A DNA stretch of 64,000 bases from Mycobacterium sp. WUMAC-067 (GTDB lineage Bacteria; Actinomycetota; Actinomycetes; Mycobacteriales; Mycobacteriaceae): positions 1-64,000 of the forward strand of contig NZ_JAEKMI010000022.1 of assembly GCF_020217485.1 (NCBI RefSeq). The letters run 5' to 3'. Below, in pieces: positions 24,138 to 31,775 of this stretch (the first letter of the stretch is position 1; the number at the start of each line of letters is the position of its first letter). The notes under the pieces are model-generated. The model saw only the letters and a program-made list of their open reading frames with translations, made no database searches and was not told the origin of the DNA. The translations under genes and the position numbers were made by a program.

Positions 24138-25613
24138 ATGACTGAGCCAACGGCACCCGCCGCGGTGGTGCCCTCGGTGCCGCTCGCGCGAATGGCTCAC
24201 GCGTTCTCGATCCAGCTGATCTGCCGCGCGCTGGGGATGCTCGCATCCGTGGTTTCGGTGGCGATGACCGCGCGCTATCTGGGGCCCGGCCGCTACGGCC
24301 AGCTCACCATCGCGGTGGCATTCGTCGCGATGTGGACCAGCTTCGCCGATCTGGGCATCGCCACCGTGATCGTGCGACGGGTGACCTCCGGCCGCGGCGA
24401 ACTCGAACGCCTGGTGCGCATCAACAGCGGCCTGGCCCTGCTCTACTGCGGTCCCCTCGCGGTGCTGGCAGCCGGGTCGGGGTTGCTCATCTATCACGAC
24501 ACGCAGGTGCGGGTGATGCTGGTCGTGTTGTCGGGCGGGCTGCTGCTGCAGACCATGACGACACGATTCGAACCGGTATTCCTTGCCACCGTCCGGTTCT
24601 CCGCGGTGGCCATCTCCGACGTCGCCGCCCGGGTGAGCACGCTGGCCATAGTTGCCTGGCTGGTCGCGGCGCACTCGGACGTCATCTGGTTCGCGGTCGC
24701 ACAACTGATCCCGCCCGCCGTGCAGCTGCTGATCCAGGGCGCCGCCGCGATGCGGCACATCTCGGTGCGGCCGCTGTTCGCCCCGCGGGAAGCCGCCGAC
24801 CTGTTACGGGAAAGCTTGCCGCTGATCGGTTTTATGATTGTGGGGCTTTTGTACTGCCGCGCCGACGGCGTGATCTTGTCCCTGCTGAGCACCCACTCCG
24901 AGGTGGGCGTGTACGGCCTGGCCCTCACGATCTCGTTCAACACGATCGTGGTCTCGCTGATCTTCCACAAGTCGACGCTGTCGACGGCCACCGAACTGTT
25001 CTCGCGTGACGTCGCGGCGTTCGCCCGATTTCTGCGCCGCAGCGTCGAATTGATGTACTTCGTGGCGGTCCCGATCGCCGTGGTGGGCGTGCTGCTGGCC
25101 GGACCGTTGATCGGGTTGTTCGGCAAGAGCGCGTTCATCGAACGCGGGACGCCCACCCTGGCGTTGCTGTTCGTCGCGGCGGCCCTGCGGTTTGTCGGCG
25201 GCACCCTGGGCCAGGGTCTGGTGGCTTCCCATCATCAACAGGTGCTGCTCTGGTTGACGGTGGCGACCCTCGTGCTCAACGTCGCGCTCAACCTCGCCCT
25301 GGCCGGGCGGTTCGGCGCCGTCGGTCCCGGCGTGGCGCTGGTGTGCACGGAACTGTTCAACATGGCGATCTCCAGCTGGTGGCTGCGCCGCCGCTTCGGT
25401 TACCGCACGCCCGTGCTGTTCGTGCTGCGCTTGCTGATCCCGACGGGGGCGAGTGTCGTTGTGACACTGCTGCTCTCGGGCCACCACGTGATCCTGGTGC
25501 TGACCGCGGCGGCCACCGCCTACCTGGCCACCAGCGCGACCTTCGGCCCGATCAGCTGGTCCACCCTCGCCTCGCTGCGGGCCACGCTGCGCGAGAAGCA
25601 GCCGACGGCATGA
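24138..25613 (+). CDS. Oligosaccharide flippase (Wzx-like, MOP superfamily)
   Basis: A 491-aa integral membrane protein with about 12-14 hydrophobic segments throughout and the typical opening MAHAFSIQLICRALGMLASV and TARYLGPGRYGQLT of polysaccharide-export flippases. Its job would be to turn the lipid-linked repeat unit across the membrane. It follows the phosphotransferase by 11 bp, and its TGA overlaps the ATG of the next gene (ATGA), so this is one operon. Confidence 0.92.
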   Translation: MTEPTAPAAVVPSVPLARMAHAFSIQLICRALGMLASVVSVAMTARYLGPGRYGQLTIAVAFVAMWTSFADLGIATVIVRRVTSGRGELERLVRINSGLALLYCGPLAVLAAGSGLLIYHDTQVRVMLVVLSGGLLLQTMTTRFEPVFLATVRFSAVAISDVAARVSTLAIVAWLVAAHSDVIWFAVAQLIPPAVQLLIQGAAAMRHISVRPLFAPREAADLLRESLPLIGFMIVGLLYCRADGVILSLLSTHSEVGVYGLALTISFNTIVVSLIFHKSTLSTATELFSRDVAAFARFLRRSVELMYFVAVPIAVVGVLLAGPLIGLFGKSAFIERGTPTLALLFVAAALRFVGGTLGQGLVASHHQQVLLWLTVATLVLNVALNLALAGRFGAVGPGVALVCTELFNMAISSWWLRRRFGYRTPVLFVLRLLIPTGASVVVTLLLSGHHVILVLTAAATAYLATSATFGPISWSTLASLRATLREKQPTA

Positions 25614-27553
25614 CCCGTGAAACGGACCGTGCCTATCTGAAGCGCCCCGTCGGCGACACGGCCGGCCTGCCGTCGACGCGCACGCTGGCCGTGCTGATCG
25701 TGAGCCAACGCGCCCACGAGCCGCTCGAGGTCTGCCTCGACAGCGTCGCCGAGCATCTACCCGAACTACCGATTCACGTCTACGACCACGGCGGCACGGA
25801 GCATGCGGAACTCGCCGCGAAACACCCCGCGGTCCAGTGGTTTCCGGGTCAGCCGAACGCCGGTTTCGCCGCGGCCTGCAACGCCGTGGTGGAGCAGATG
25901 CCCGCCGATGTCGACCTGCTGTTGCTGGACCCCCATGCCCGCGTGCTCGGGCCGCTGAACCGCACCCGCGAGTTGCTTCGCCAGCCCCGCGTGGCGGCGG
26001 TCTCGCCGCTCGCCCGCGACGCCGCCGCGCCGGGCCGGGCGCCATGGGACGTCGCTGCCCGCCACCACACCGTCACCCGGGAGCTGAGCGCAGCCGCCGG
26101 CCGCTCCGCCCCGCTCCGCCGTACGCCGCCCGCACGGCGGTATTCTCGCCAGCCCCCCGAATCACGAAGCATCGACGGCGATTTGGCACCTATCTGCCTG
26201 GCGATCAGCCGGGCGGCCTGGAATACCATCGGCGGCTTCGACGAGGAGTACTTCGGCTACGGCGAGGCGGCCGACTGGCAGGCCCGGGCCCGCGCGGCCG
26301 GCTGGCGCATCCTGCTCGCCGACGAGCTCGGCGTCGAGCGCCGCGACCCGACAACCGACGACGGCCCCCGACGGCGCCGCGATCGGGACTTGGTGCGAAC
26401 CAATACCGCGCTGTTGCTCGAGCATCAACGCGGCGTTCACCACGCGGACGTATACCTGGCCGGCACCGCCGCATTGCGGCGGCTGCGGCGGCCGCAGCGC
26501 GCGCGCCGGCGAACCGACCTGCCCTCGATAGTCATCGCCACCAACCGCCTGGTCTACGGGGGTGCGGAGCGACAAAAGGCGCTCTTGGCAACGGAATTGG
26601 ACCGCCGCGGTTACCCGGTCACCATCGTCTGCGTGCAGCGGTTCGGCCCACTGATCGCCGAAATCCCGAACACGGTGCGGGTGGTTCGCCAGCCTTGGTG
26701 GGCGCCGATGGTCGATATCGCCGAGGGCCCGGCGGTGCTGATCACCGGCGACACCAATACCGAGGTGGGGTTTGGCACGCTGTGGCGCGCGGCCGGCAGG
26801 CGCCGTCGATGGTTGGTCGCACCGCATGTCCCACCCGAGGAACACCGGCCGATCTACTCGCGCCCGCTGACCGCCGCGATGCGACGCGCGGACGGTTTCA
26901 TCGTTCTGGCACAACGACATTGGGACATGCTGGCCAAACAGCACCGGCTCTGGGGACGGCGCTTCGTCGCACCCAACGGTGTCACCGACAGCGGGGAGCC
27001 GAGCCGTCGGCATCGAAGCGCCGGCGAACCGCTGCACCTGGTCATGCTCTCGCGCATCGTCGAGCACAAGAACCCGCATCTGCTGATCGAGGCGCTCGGC
27101 GGCCTCGTCGAGGTGCCGTGGAAGCTGTCGATCTTCGGCGACGGGCCCGATCGGGAGAGGCTGCAGGAACAAACGCCCGCGGGACTGCGCGATCGGGTGC
27201 AATGGCGCGGATGGTCGGCCGGGCCCGGACCGGCGCTGGCCGACGCGGATCTGCTGTGCGTTCCCAGCCGCTCCGAAGCGTTCCCGGTGGTGATCCTCGA
27301 GGCGATGGCCCGTGCGGTGCCGGTTGCGGCGTCGGCGATTTGCGCTGTCCCGGAGATGCTGGATTTCGGTGAGGCGGGATTTCTCGTCGAGCCCGTATCC
27401 GTGTCGGGATGGCGAGAACACCTGACCCGGATCATGGCGGATCCCGATGCGCTGCCGTCGGTGGGGCAACGCGGTTACGAGCGCATGCGCAAGCACTACA
27501 CGGTGGAGGCGATGGCCGACGCCTACCTGAGCGCCATCGGAGCGGTGCTGTGA
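25610..27553 (+). CDS. Two-domain glycosyltransferase (GT2-like + GT4-like fusion)
   Basis: A 647-aa fusion. Residues 24-245 resemble rhamnosyltransferase-type GT2 enzymes (NAGFAAACN at 83-91; GGFDEEYFGYGE at 208-219), but the usual NPD(A/V) metal region reads LDPHA (106-110) and the middle is Arg/Pro-rich, so this half may be weakened. Residues 304-647 form a GT4 domain with GGAERQ (317-322), RIVEHKNPHLLIEAL and the EX7E-type motif SEAFPVVILEAMA. It probably adds two sugars, or one with the GT2 half regulatory. Start ATG 25610 overlaps the flippase stop, and its stop overlaps the next GTG. Confidence 0.9.
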   Translation: MTRETDRAYLKRPVGDTAGLPSTRTLAVLIVSQRAHEPLEVCLDSVAEHLPELPIHVYDHGGTEHAELAAKHPAVQWFPGQPNAGFAAACNAVVEQMPADVDLLLLDPHARVLGPLNRTRELLRQPRVAAVSPLARDAAAPGRAPWDVAARHHTVTRELSAAAGRSAPLRRTPPARRYSRQPPESRSIDGDLAPICLAISRAAWNTIGGFDEEYFGYGEAADWQARARAAGWRILLADELGVERRDPTTDDGPRRRRDRDLVRTNTALLLEHQRGVHHADVYLAGTAALRRLRRPQRARRRTDLPSIVIATNRLVYGGAERQKALLATELDRRGYPVTIVCVQRFGPLIAEIPNTVRVVRQPWWAPMVDIAEGPAVLITGDTNTEVGFGTLWRAAGRRRRWLVAPHVPPEEHRPIYSRPLTAAMRRADGFIVLAQRHWDMLAKQHRLWGRRFVAPNGVTDSGEPSRRHRSAGEPLHLVMLSRIVEHKNPHLLIEALGGLVEVPWKLSIFGDGPDRERLQEQTPAGLRDRVQWRGWSAGPGPALADADLLCVPSRSEAFPVVILEAMARAVPVAASAICAVPEMLDFGEAGFLVEPVSVSGWREHLTRIMADPDALPSVGQRGYERMRKHYTVEAMADAYLSAIGAVL

Positions 27554-28608
27554 ATTCGCCTCGGGTGCTGTGGCTTTCGCCATGGACGCGACCGGCGGTG
27601 CGGGTGCAGGCGGAAGCGCTACAGCGCCAGGGCGCCGACGTGCTGTTGGTCACCTCCGATCAGCACCCGGAGTCGGACGCCGCGCGCGGTTACGAGTTGG
27701 TGCTCGACCCGCGATTCCGCACGGCCGCGACCTGGCTGCCGACCCTGAAAGCCTGGCGCCGCGTCCGACGGTTCCGCCCTGACATTGTTATCGCCGAGTT
27801 GGTGCGGGATCCACGCTGGATCGCGTTGGCCGGCCGCACTCCGCGTATTCAGGTGGTGCACGACGATCGACCGCACGACCCCCACGAACTGACGCCGGCC
27901 TACGAACGCGCCGTATTCGACCGCTGGGCCGCGCATTCGGCCGCCACCATCACCTACAGCGACTATGTCGCGGCCGCCATCTCCGCGCGCCGCGACGTCG
28001 CCGGCACGCCGGTGCATGTCGTGCCGTTGGCCAGCGACCTCGATCTCGACCGCGTTCCACCGTTCGTCAGGCCCGAAGGGCGCCGCGATTTCGTCATGTT
28101 CGGCCGTCTCAATCCCTACAAGAACGTCGATGTCGTGCTGGCGGCCTGGCAGCGACATGTGGTCGGCGGGGGCTGGCGCGGCGACAACCTCGTGCTCATC
28201 GGCGACGGGCCACTGGACGCCGACGCCCTGCCCAAACACACGCGCTGGCGCAACGGCAGCTTCCGCTACGCCGACGTCATCCCCACACTGGCCGCCGCCA
28301 AAGGGTCGATCGCCCACTATCGGCGCGCCTCACAGAGCGGCGTGCAATCGCTCTCGATGCAGCTGGGCGTGATGCCGATCGTGTCCACCGCCGGCGCGTT
28401 GCCCGAATACCAGCCGCCGGGTTTGGCCCCCGTCGGCGTCGACGACGTCGCCGGGCTCGCCGCCGCATTCGACCTCCTGGCCGATCCGGTGACCGCGGCT
28501 CAGCTCGGGGCCGACGCGGCGCGCCACTACGCGCGCCGATGCGCCGTTGACCTTGTCGCCGTGCGCTTTTTGGACGTCATCACCCAGGTGCTGGATGGGC
28601 GACGGTGA
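27550..28608 (+). CDS. Glycosyltransferase, GT4-like
   Basis: A 352-aa cytoplasmic glycosyltransferase with GT-B fold. The C-terminal half shows FGRLNPYKNVDVVLAAW, LIGDGPL, and a SQSGVQSLSMQLGVMPIVS region in place of the classical EX7E motif. Start GTG 27550 overlaps the previous stop (GTGA). It is the last gene of the plus-strand run that began at the PPE gene and faces the convergent pssE gene 8 bp away. Donor and acceptor are unknown. Confidence 0.87.
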   Translation: MNSPRVLWLSPWTRPAVRVQAEALQRQGADVLLVTSDQHPESDAARGYELVLDPRFRTAATWLPTLKAWRRVRRFRPDIVIAELVRDPRWIALAGRTPRIQVVHDDRPHDPHELTPAYERAVFDRWAAHSAATITYSDYVAAAISARRDVAGTPVHVVPLASDLDLDRVPPFVRPEGRRDFVMFGRLNPYKNVDVVLAAWQRHVVGGGWRGDNLVLIGDGPLDADALPKHTRWRNGSFRYADVIPTLAAAKGSIAHYRRASQSGVQSLSMQLGVMPIVSTAGALPEYQPPGLAPVGVDDVAGLAAAFDLLADPVTAAQLGADAARHYARRCAVDLVAVRFLDVITQVLDGRR

Positions 28609-28616
28609 CGGGGCGC

Positions 28617-29102
28617 TCAGGCGAGGCCCCGCCAGAACGTCTCCAGCCATCCGGTCAGTTCGCGGGCCCGGCCCAGCGCATCGGGTGCGGCCGCTCGGGA
28701 CCGCGTCGCCGCGATGGCCGCCGGAAGCTCCTCGGTTTCTCGGGCCACGGTCGCCAGTCCCGCATCCGCCATCTTCTCGGCGAACGGCAGCTGGTGCTCG
28801 TCGACGTGCTCGCCGCGCGACGAGCGACGCGGCACCAGCACGGGATGCTTTCCTTGCTCGACGCACAGCAGCGTCGATCCGGCGCCGGCGTGGGTGACGG
28901 TGACGGAGGCCCGCCGGATCTGCGTGCACACGTCACCGAAGGACAGGAAGCGCTCGAACGCGGCGTGGCGCGGCTCGAACTTGCAGGTTCCGAGCTGCAC
29001 GAAGAAGTCCTCCCCCACCGCGTCCGTGCGCGCCAGCTCGTCCACCGCGCGCGCCAGCCGGTCGAAGGGATGGACCTCCATGCCCATGATCACGAAGATC
29101 AC
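28617..29102 (-). CDS. Split glycosyltransferase catalytic subunit (PssE/EpsF/Alg13-like)
   Basis: A 161-aa half-enzyme. It has VTHAGAGSTLLCVEQGKHPVLVPR, the donor-binding HxGxGS signature of Alg13-like subunits, and HVDEHQ shortly after. With the upstream pssD-like partner it should form a two-part GT-B transferase, as in streptococcal Cps14F/Cps14G and rhizobial PssD/PssE; several such pairs transfer galactose or a uronic acid, so the sugar is not certain. GTG 29102 overlaps the stop of the partner gene (GTGA). Confidence 0.9.
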   Translation of the reverse strand: MIFVIMGMEVHPFDRLARAVDELARTDAVGEDFFVQLGTCKFEPRHAAFERFLSFGDVCTQIRRASVTVTHAGAGSTLLCVEQGKHPVLVPRRSSRGEHVDEHQLPFAEKMADAGLATVARETEELPAAIAATRSRAAAPDALGRARELTGWLETFWRGLA

Positions 29103-29554
29103 ACGATCCTCCCGTGGTACTCGGTGCGGGGAATCCGGTCGGCCAACTCGGGCCACTGCACGAGAAAGCGGGAGGCGAACGGCTTCACCATGCGGGCGGT
29201 GAGCGAGAGCTCGGTGATGCGGGTGATCGATTCGATGAACACGGTGGGAATCCGCAGCAGCCAGGCCAGCCAGAGGAAGGGGGCCGCCACGCCCGATCCG
29301 GTCGTCAGGATCATGGCGGGGCGGTGGCGGATCAAAAGCCGCAGCGCCAGCAATAGATTGCGCAGCAGGTTGGGCACGTTGCGGACCGTCGGGTGCGCGG
29401 CCCAGTAGACCTCCTGCTCGTCGCGCAGCAGGTAACGGGCATCGGCGGTCCCGAAGCTCACCCAAAACCGATCCTTGTCCTGCCAGAACTCCCGCAGGCA
29501 GAACATCTCGTAAATGTGCCCGCCGGAGGATGCGATGAGGAGCAGCCGGCCCAT
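29099..29554 (-). CDS. Split glycosyltransferase membrane subunit (PssD/EpsE/Alg14-like)
   Basis: A 151-aa partner of the pssE-like gene. It starts MGRLLLIASSGGHIYEMF, the Alg14 signature, has a membrane-associated hydrophobic region (NLLRNLLLALRLLI) with TTGSGVAAPFLWLAW after it, and ends RFLVQWPELADRIP. In this family the Alg14-like half binds the membrane and the acceptor and recruits the Alg13-like half. ATG 29554 follows GAGGGGAGAC. The pair is transcribed against the rest of the glycosyltransferase operon and probably from the divergent region before the MocA-like gene. Confidence 0.9.
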   Translation of the reverse strand: MGRLLLIASSGGHIYEMFCLREFWQDKDRFWVSFGTADARYLLRDEQEVYWAAHPTVRNVPNLLRNLLLALRLLIRHRPAMILTTGSGVAAPFLWLAWLLRIPTVFIESITRITELSLTARMVKPFASRFLVQWPELADRIPRTEYHGRIV

Positions 29555-29611
29555 GTCTCCCCTCGGTTGAGGCGCGCGCCGATCTTTCCGGCAACGTCGC
29601 GACGATCCCGT

Positions 29612-29624
29612 GTTAGAGACTAAC
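29612..29624. promoter_or_regulatory. Palindrome in the pssD / MocA-like divergent region
   Basis: GTTAG-AGA-CTAAC is a perfect 5+3+5 palindrome in the 213-bp gap between the divergent pssD-like and MocA-like genes. Its arms match those of the TetR operator at 15338-15352 (GTTAG...CTAAC), with a shorter centre. It may be a second site of that regulator or of a related one. Confidence 0.4.
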
Positions 29625-29767
29625 TCCCGTCGCGGCCGGCGCCGGGATGCCGACAGCGAAGAGATCGACGAGATTTCGCGATGAGGATCCGGCCGGATGC
29701 TAACGTCCACGTTGGCGGGCCGTACACGTTGCCGATGCGGCACTCGGAGTGAGTAAAGGCGCGGACG

Positions 29768-30889
29768 ATGATTCGAACGGCCATAGTCGGTCTGGGCAAG
29801 ATGGGTCTTTCGCACCTTGCGATCCTTCGCACGCACCCGGATCTCGACGTGGTCGGCGTCTGTGACTCCGCCGGCTATGTGCGCGACATCCTGGCCAAGT
29901 ACACCGGTCTGGAGTGCTACGACGATTTCGATCGGATGCTGGCGCAGACGAAGGCCGAAGCGGTTGTCGTCGCCGTTCCATCACGGCTGCATGCGCCGAT
30001 GGTCGAAAAGGCCCTTGCCCGAGGGACACACGTCTTCTGCGAGAAGCCGTTCGTCCTCGATGTCCGGGACGGGGAGCGACTTGTGACGCTCGCGGAGAGC
30101 AATCGACTCGTCACGCAGGTCGGCTATCACTGCCGCTTCATCGGCGCCTTCCAAGAGGCGGCACGTATCGTCGCGTCGGGCGCTCTCGGGCAGGTGCACC
30201 ATGTGCGCGCCGAGGCATACGGCCCGGTCGTCCTTCGCCCGAAGGGAAGCACGTGGCGCGGCGTGAAGGCCGAAGGCGGGGGCGCCCTCTACGACTACGC
30301 CTGCCACGCCATCGATTTGATGAACTTCATCGCCGGCGTGCCCCATTCGGTCGACGGAGTCGTCCGGCACAGCGTTTTCTCGCGCGACGTCGACGACGAG
30401 GTCTACTGCACGATGCGCTACGACAACGGCGCGAGCGGCCAGTTGTGCGTGAACTGGAGCGACGAGAGCTTTCGCAAGATGTCGACGAAGGTCTCGGCGT
30501 GGGGAACCAACGGCCGGGTCGTCGCTGATCGTCAGGAATGCCAGATCTACCTTCGCGAGACGCACCCCGGCTTTCCCGATTTGGGGCCGGGATGGACGAT
30601 CCGCTACACGACCGATCTCACCGACGAGGTCTGGTATTACCTTCGGGGCGAGGAGTATTCGGCGCAGATCGACTATTTCGCCCAGAGCATCAAGCACAAC
30701 CGGGTGAATGGCCAGAACACATTTCGCTCGGCGCTCGACGTCGATCGTGTGGTCGACATGATCACCGGTGCCGCCGTCAGCGGAGGTCCCCCGCCGCCGC
30801 AGGCGGCCGCGAACGGCTCCCCGCGCGGCTCGCTGCGGCGCGAGCTCGTCGCGCGCATCAGGAAACTCACCTCCCCGAGGGCGTCGTGA
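29768..30889 (+). CDS. Gfo/Idh/MocA family NAD(P)-dependent oxidoreductase
   Basis: A 373-aa sugar dehydrogenase-type protein. The N-terminal Rossmann motif GLGKMGLSH is at residues 8-16; HVFCEKPFVLD carries the conserved EKP (Lys catalytic), and GGGALYDYACHAIDLMNF contains the catalytic-region His. Members oxidise or reduce nucleotide sugars, inositol or sugar acids. It probably makes an unusual sugar for the exopolysaccharide. Codon choice looks somewhat less GC-biased than in the flanking operons (more CTT, GAT and TTC/CTT-ending codons near the start). Its stop overlaps the next gene's GTG. Confidence 0.92.
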   Translation: MIRTAIVGLGKMGLSHLAILRTHPDLDVVGVCDSAGYVRDILAKYTGLECYDDFDRMLAQTKAEAVVVAVPSRLHAPMVEKALARGTHVFCEKPFVLDVRDGERLVTLAESNRLVTQVGYHCRFIGAFQEAARIVASGALGQVHHVRAEAYGPVVLRPKGSTWRGVKAEGGGALYDYACHAIDLMNFIAGVPHSVDGVVRHSVFSRDVDDEVYCTMRYDNGASGQLCVNWSDESFRKMSTKVSAWGTNGRVVADRQECQIYLRETHPGFPDLGPGWTIRYTTDLTDEVWYYLRGEEYSAQIDYFAQSIKHNRVNGQNTFRSALDVDRVVDMITGAAVSGGPPPPQAAANGSPRGSLRRELVARIRKLTSPRAS

Positions 30890-31761
30890 CCATGGACCGG
30901 GTGCTCTTCGGCGACAACCAATTCTTCGGCGTCAACCACATGTCCGAGGACAAAGCGCGCGCGCAGGCGATACGGTTTCAGCACCTGCCGGCCGTGCTGG
31001 CGACGCTGGACGCCGCGTACCAGGAAGGCATCCGCACGTTCGTCTGCACGACGCACGATCGTGTCGGCGAAATCTGCGATCATTTCCGCGCCAACCGAAC
31101 CCGATACCCCGACTACGTCTTCTACCCGTGCATGCCGTATGCCCACAAGTACGCCAACGCCGTGACCGAGTTCGGCATGGTGGAGGCGCTCCGAAAGTTC
31201 CTGCCCGACGACGGGGCCGTCAAGTCGATGTTCAAGGGCGGTGTCGCCATCGCGAGCAAGGACATCGAGCCGATCATGCAGCTTCTGGTCGACGCCGAGA
31301 TGAAGATGTTCGCCGGACTGTCCACGCCCGTCATCTTCATTCAAAACGTCGTCACCGACCTGCTTCTCGGCCTGGGCATGAACGAGGGCTTCCGGTTTTT
31401 CTCCGACCACGTGCGGCTCAAGTACGGTGCCGAGCCAGGCTTCATCACGATGAATCTCCCACGCCTGCTCGATGCCCTCGACGGACAGGGAATCGAGAAC
31501 CCGATCGTGTGCGCCAATTTCAATAAGATCGGCTTCCGGATGTGTGGCGGCATCGAGCTCTACGAGAGGACGATTAGTGAGCGCCGCTGCCGGCTGATCG
31601 CGATGTCGGTGCTCGCCTCGGGCGCGATCCCGCCCCGCGAGGCCATCGACTACGTGTGCGGCCAGCCGCAGATCCATTCGATCGTATTCGGCGCATCCAG
31701 CCGTGCGAACATCCGGCAGACGAAGTCCCTGATCGACGAGCTCTGGCCGATTCCGACGTAG
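30886..31761 (+). CDS. Uncharacterised TIM-barrel-like protein (aldo/keto-reductase-like C-terminus)
   Basis: A 291-aa protein (289 from the ATG at 30892) that I cannot name with certainty. It begins VLFGDNQFFGVNHMSEDKA and has HLPAVLATLDAAYQEGIRTF, which resembles the start of an AKR barrel, and ends IHSIVFGASSRANIRQTKSLI, like the cofactor-binding end of aldo/keto reductases; but the AKR Asp-Tyr-Lys-His tetrad is not evident. It is coupled to the MocA-like gene by GTGA and probably acts in the same sugar-modification step. It is convergent with the GMC gene across 14 bp. Confidence 0.7.
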   Translation: MTMDRVLFGDNQFFGVNHMSEDKARAQAIRFQHLPAVLATLDAAYQEGIRTFVCTTHDRVGEICDHFRANRTRYPDYVFYPCMPYAHKYANAVTEFGMVEALRKFLPDDGAVKSMFKGGVAIASKDIEPIMQLLVDAEMKMFAGLSTPVIFIQNVVTDLLLGLGMNEGFRFFSDHVRLKYGAEPGFITMNLPRLLDALDGQGIENPIVCANFNKIGFRMCGGIELYERTISERRCRLIAMSVLASGAIPPREAIDYVCGQPQIHSIVFGASSRANIRQTKSLIDELWPIPT

Positions 31762-31775
31762 GTCCTGGACGCGGG

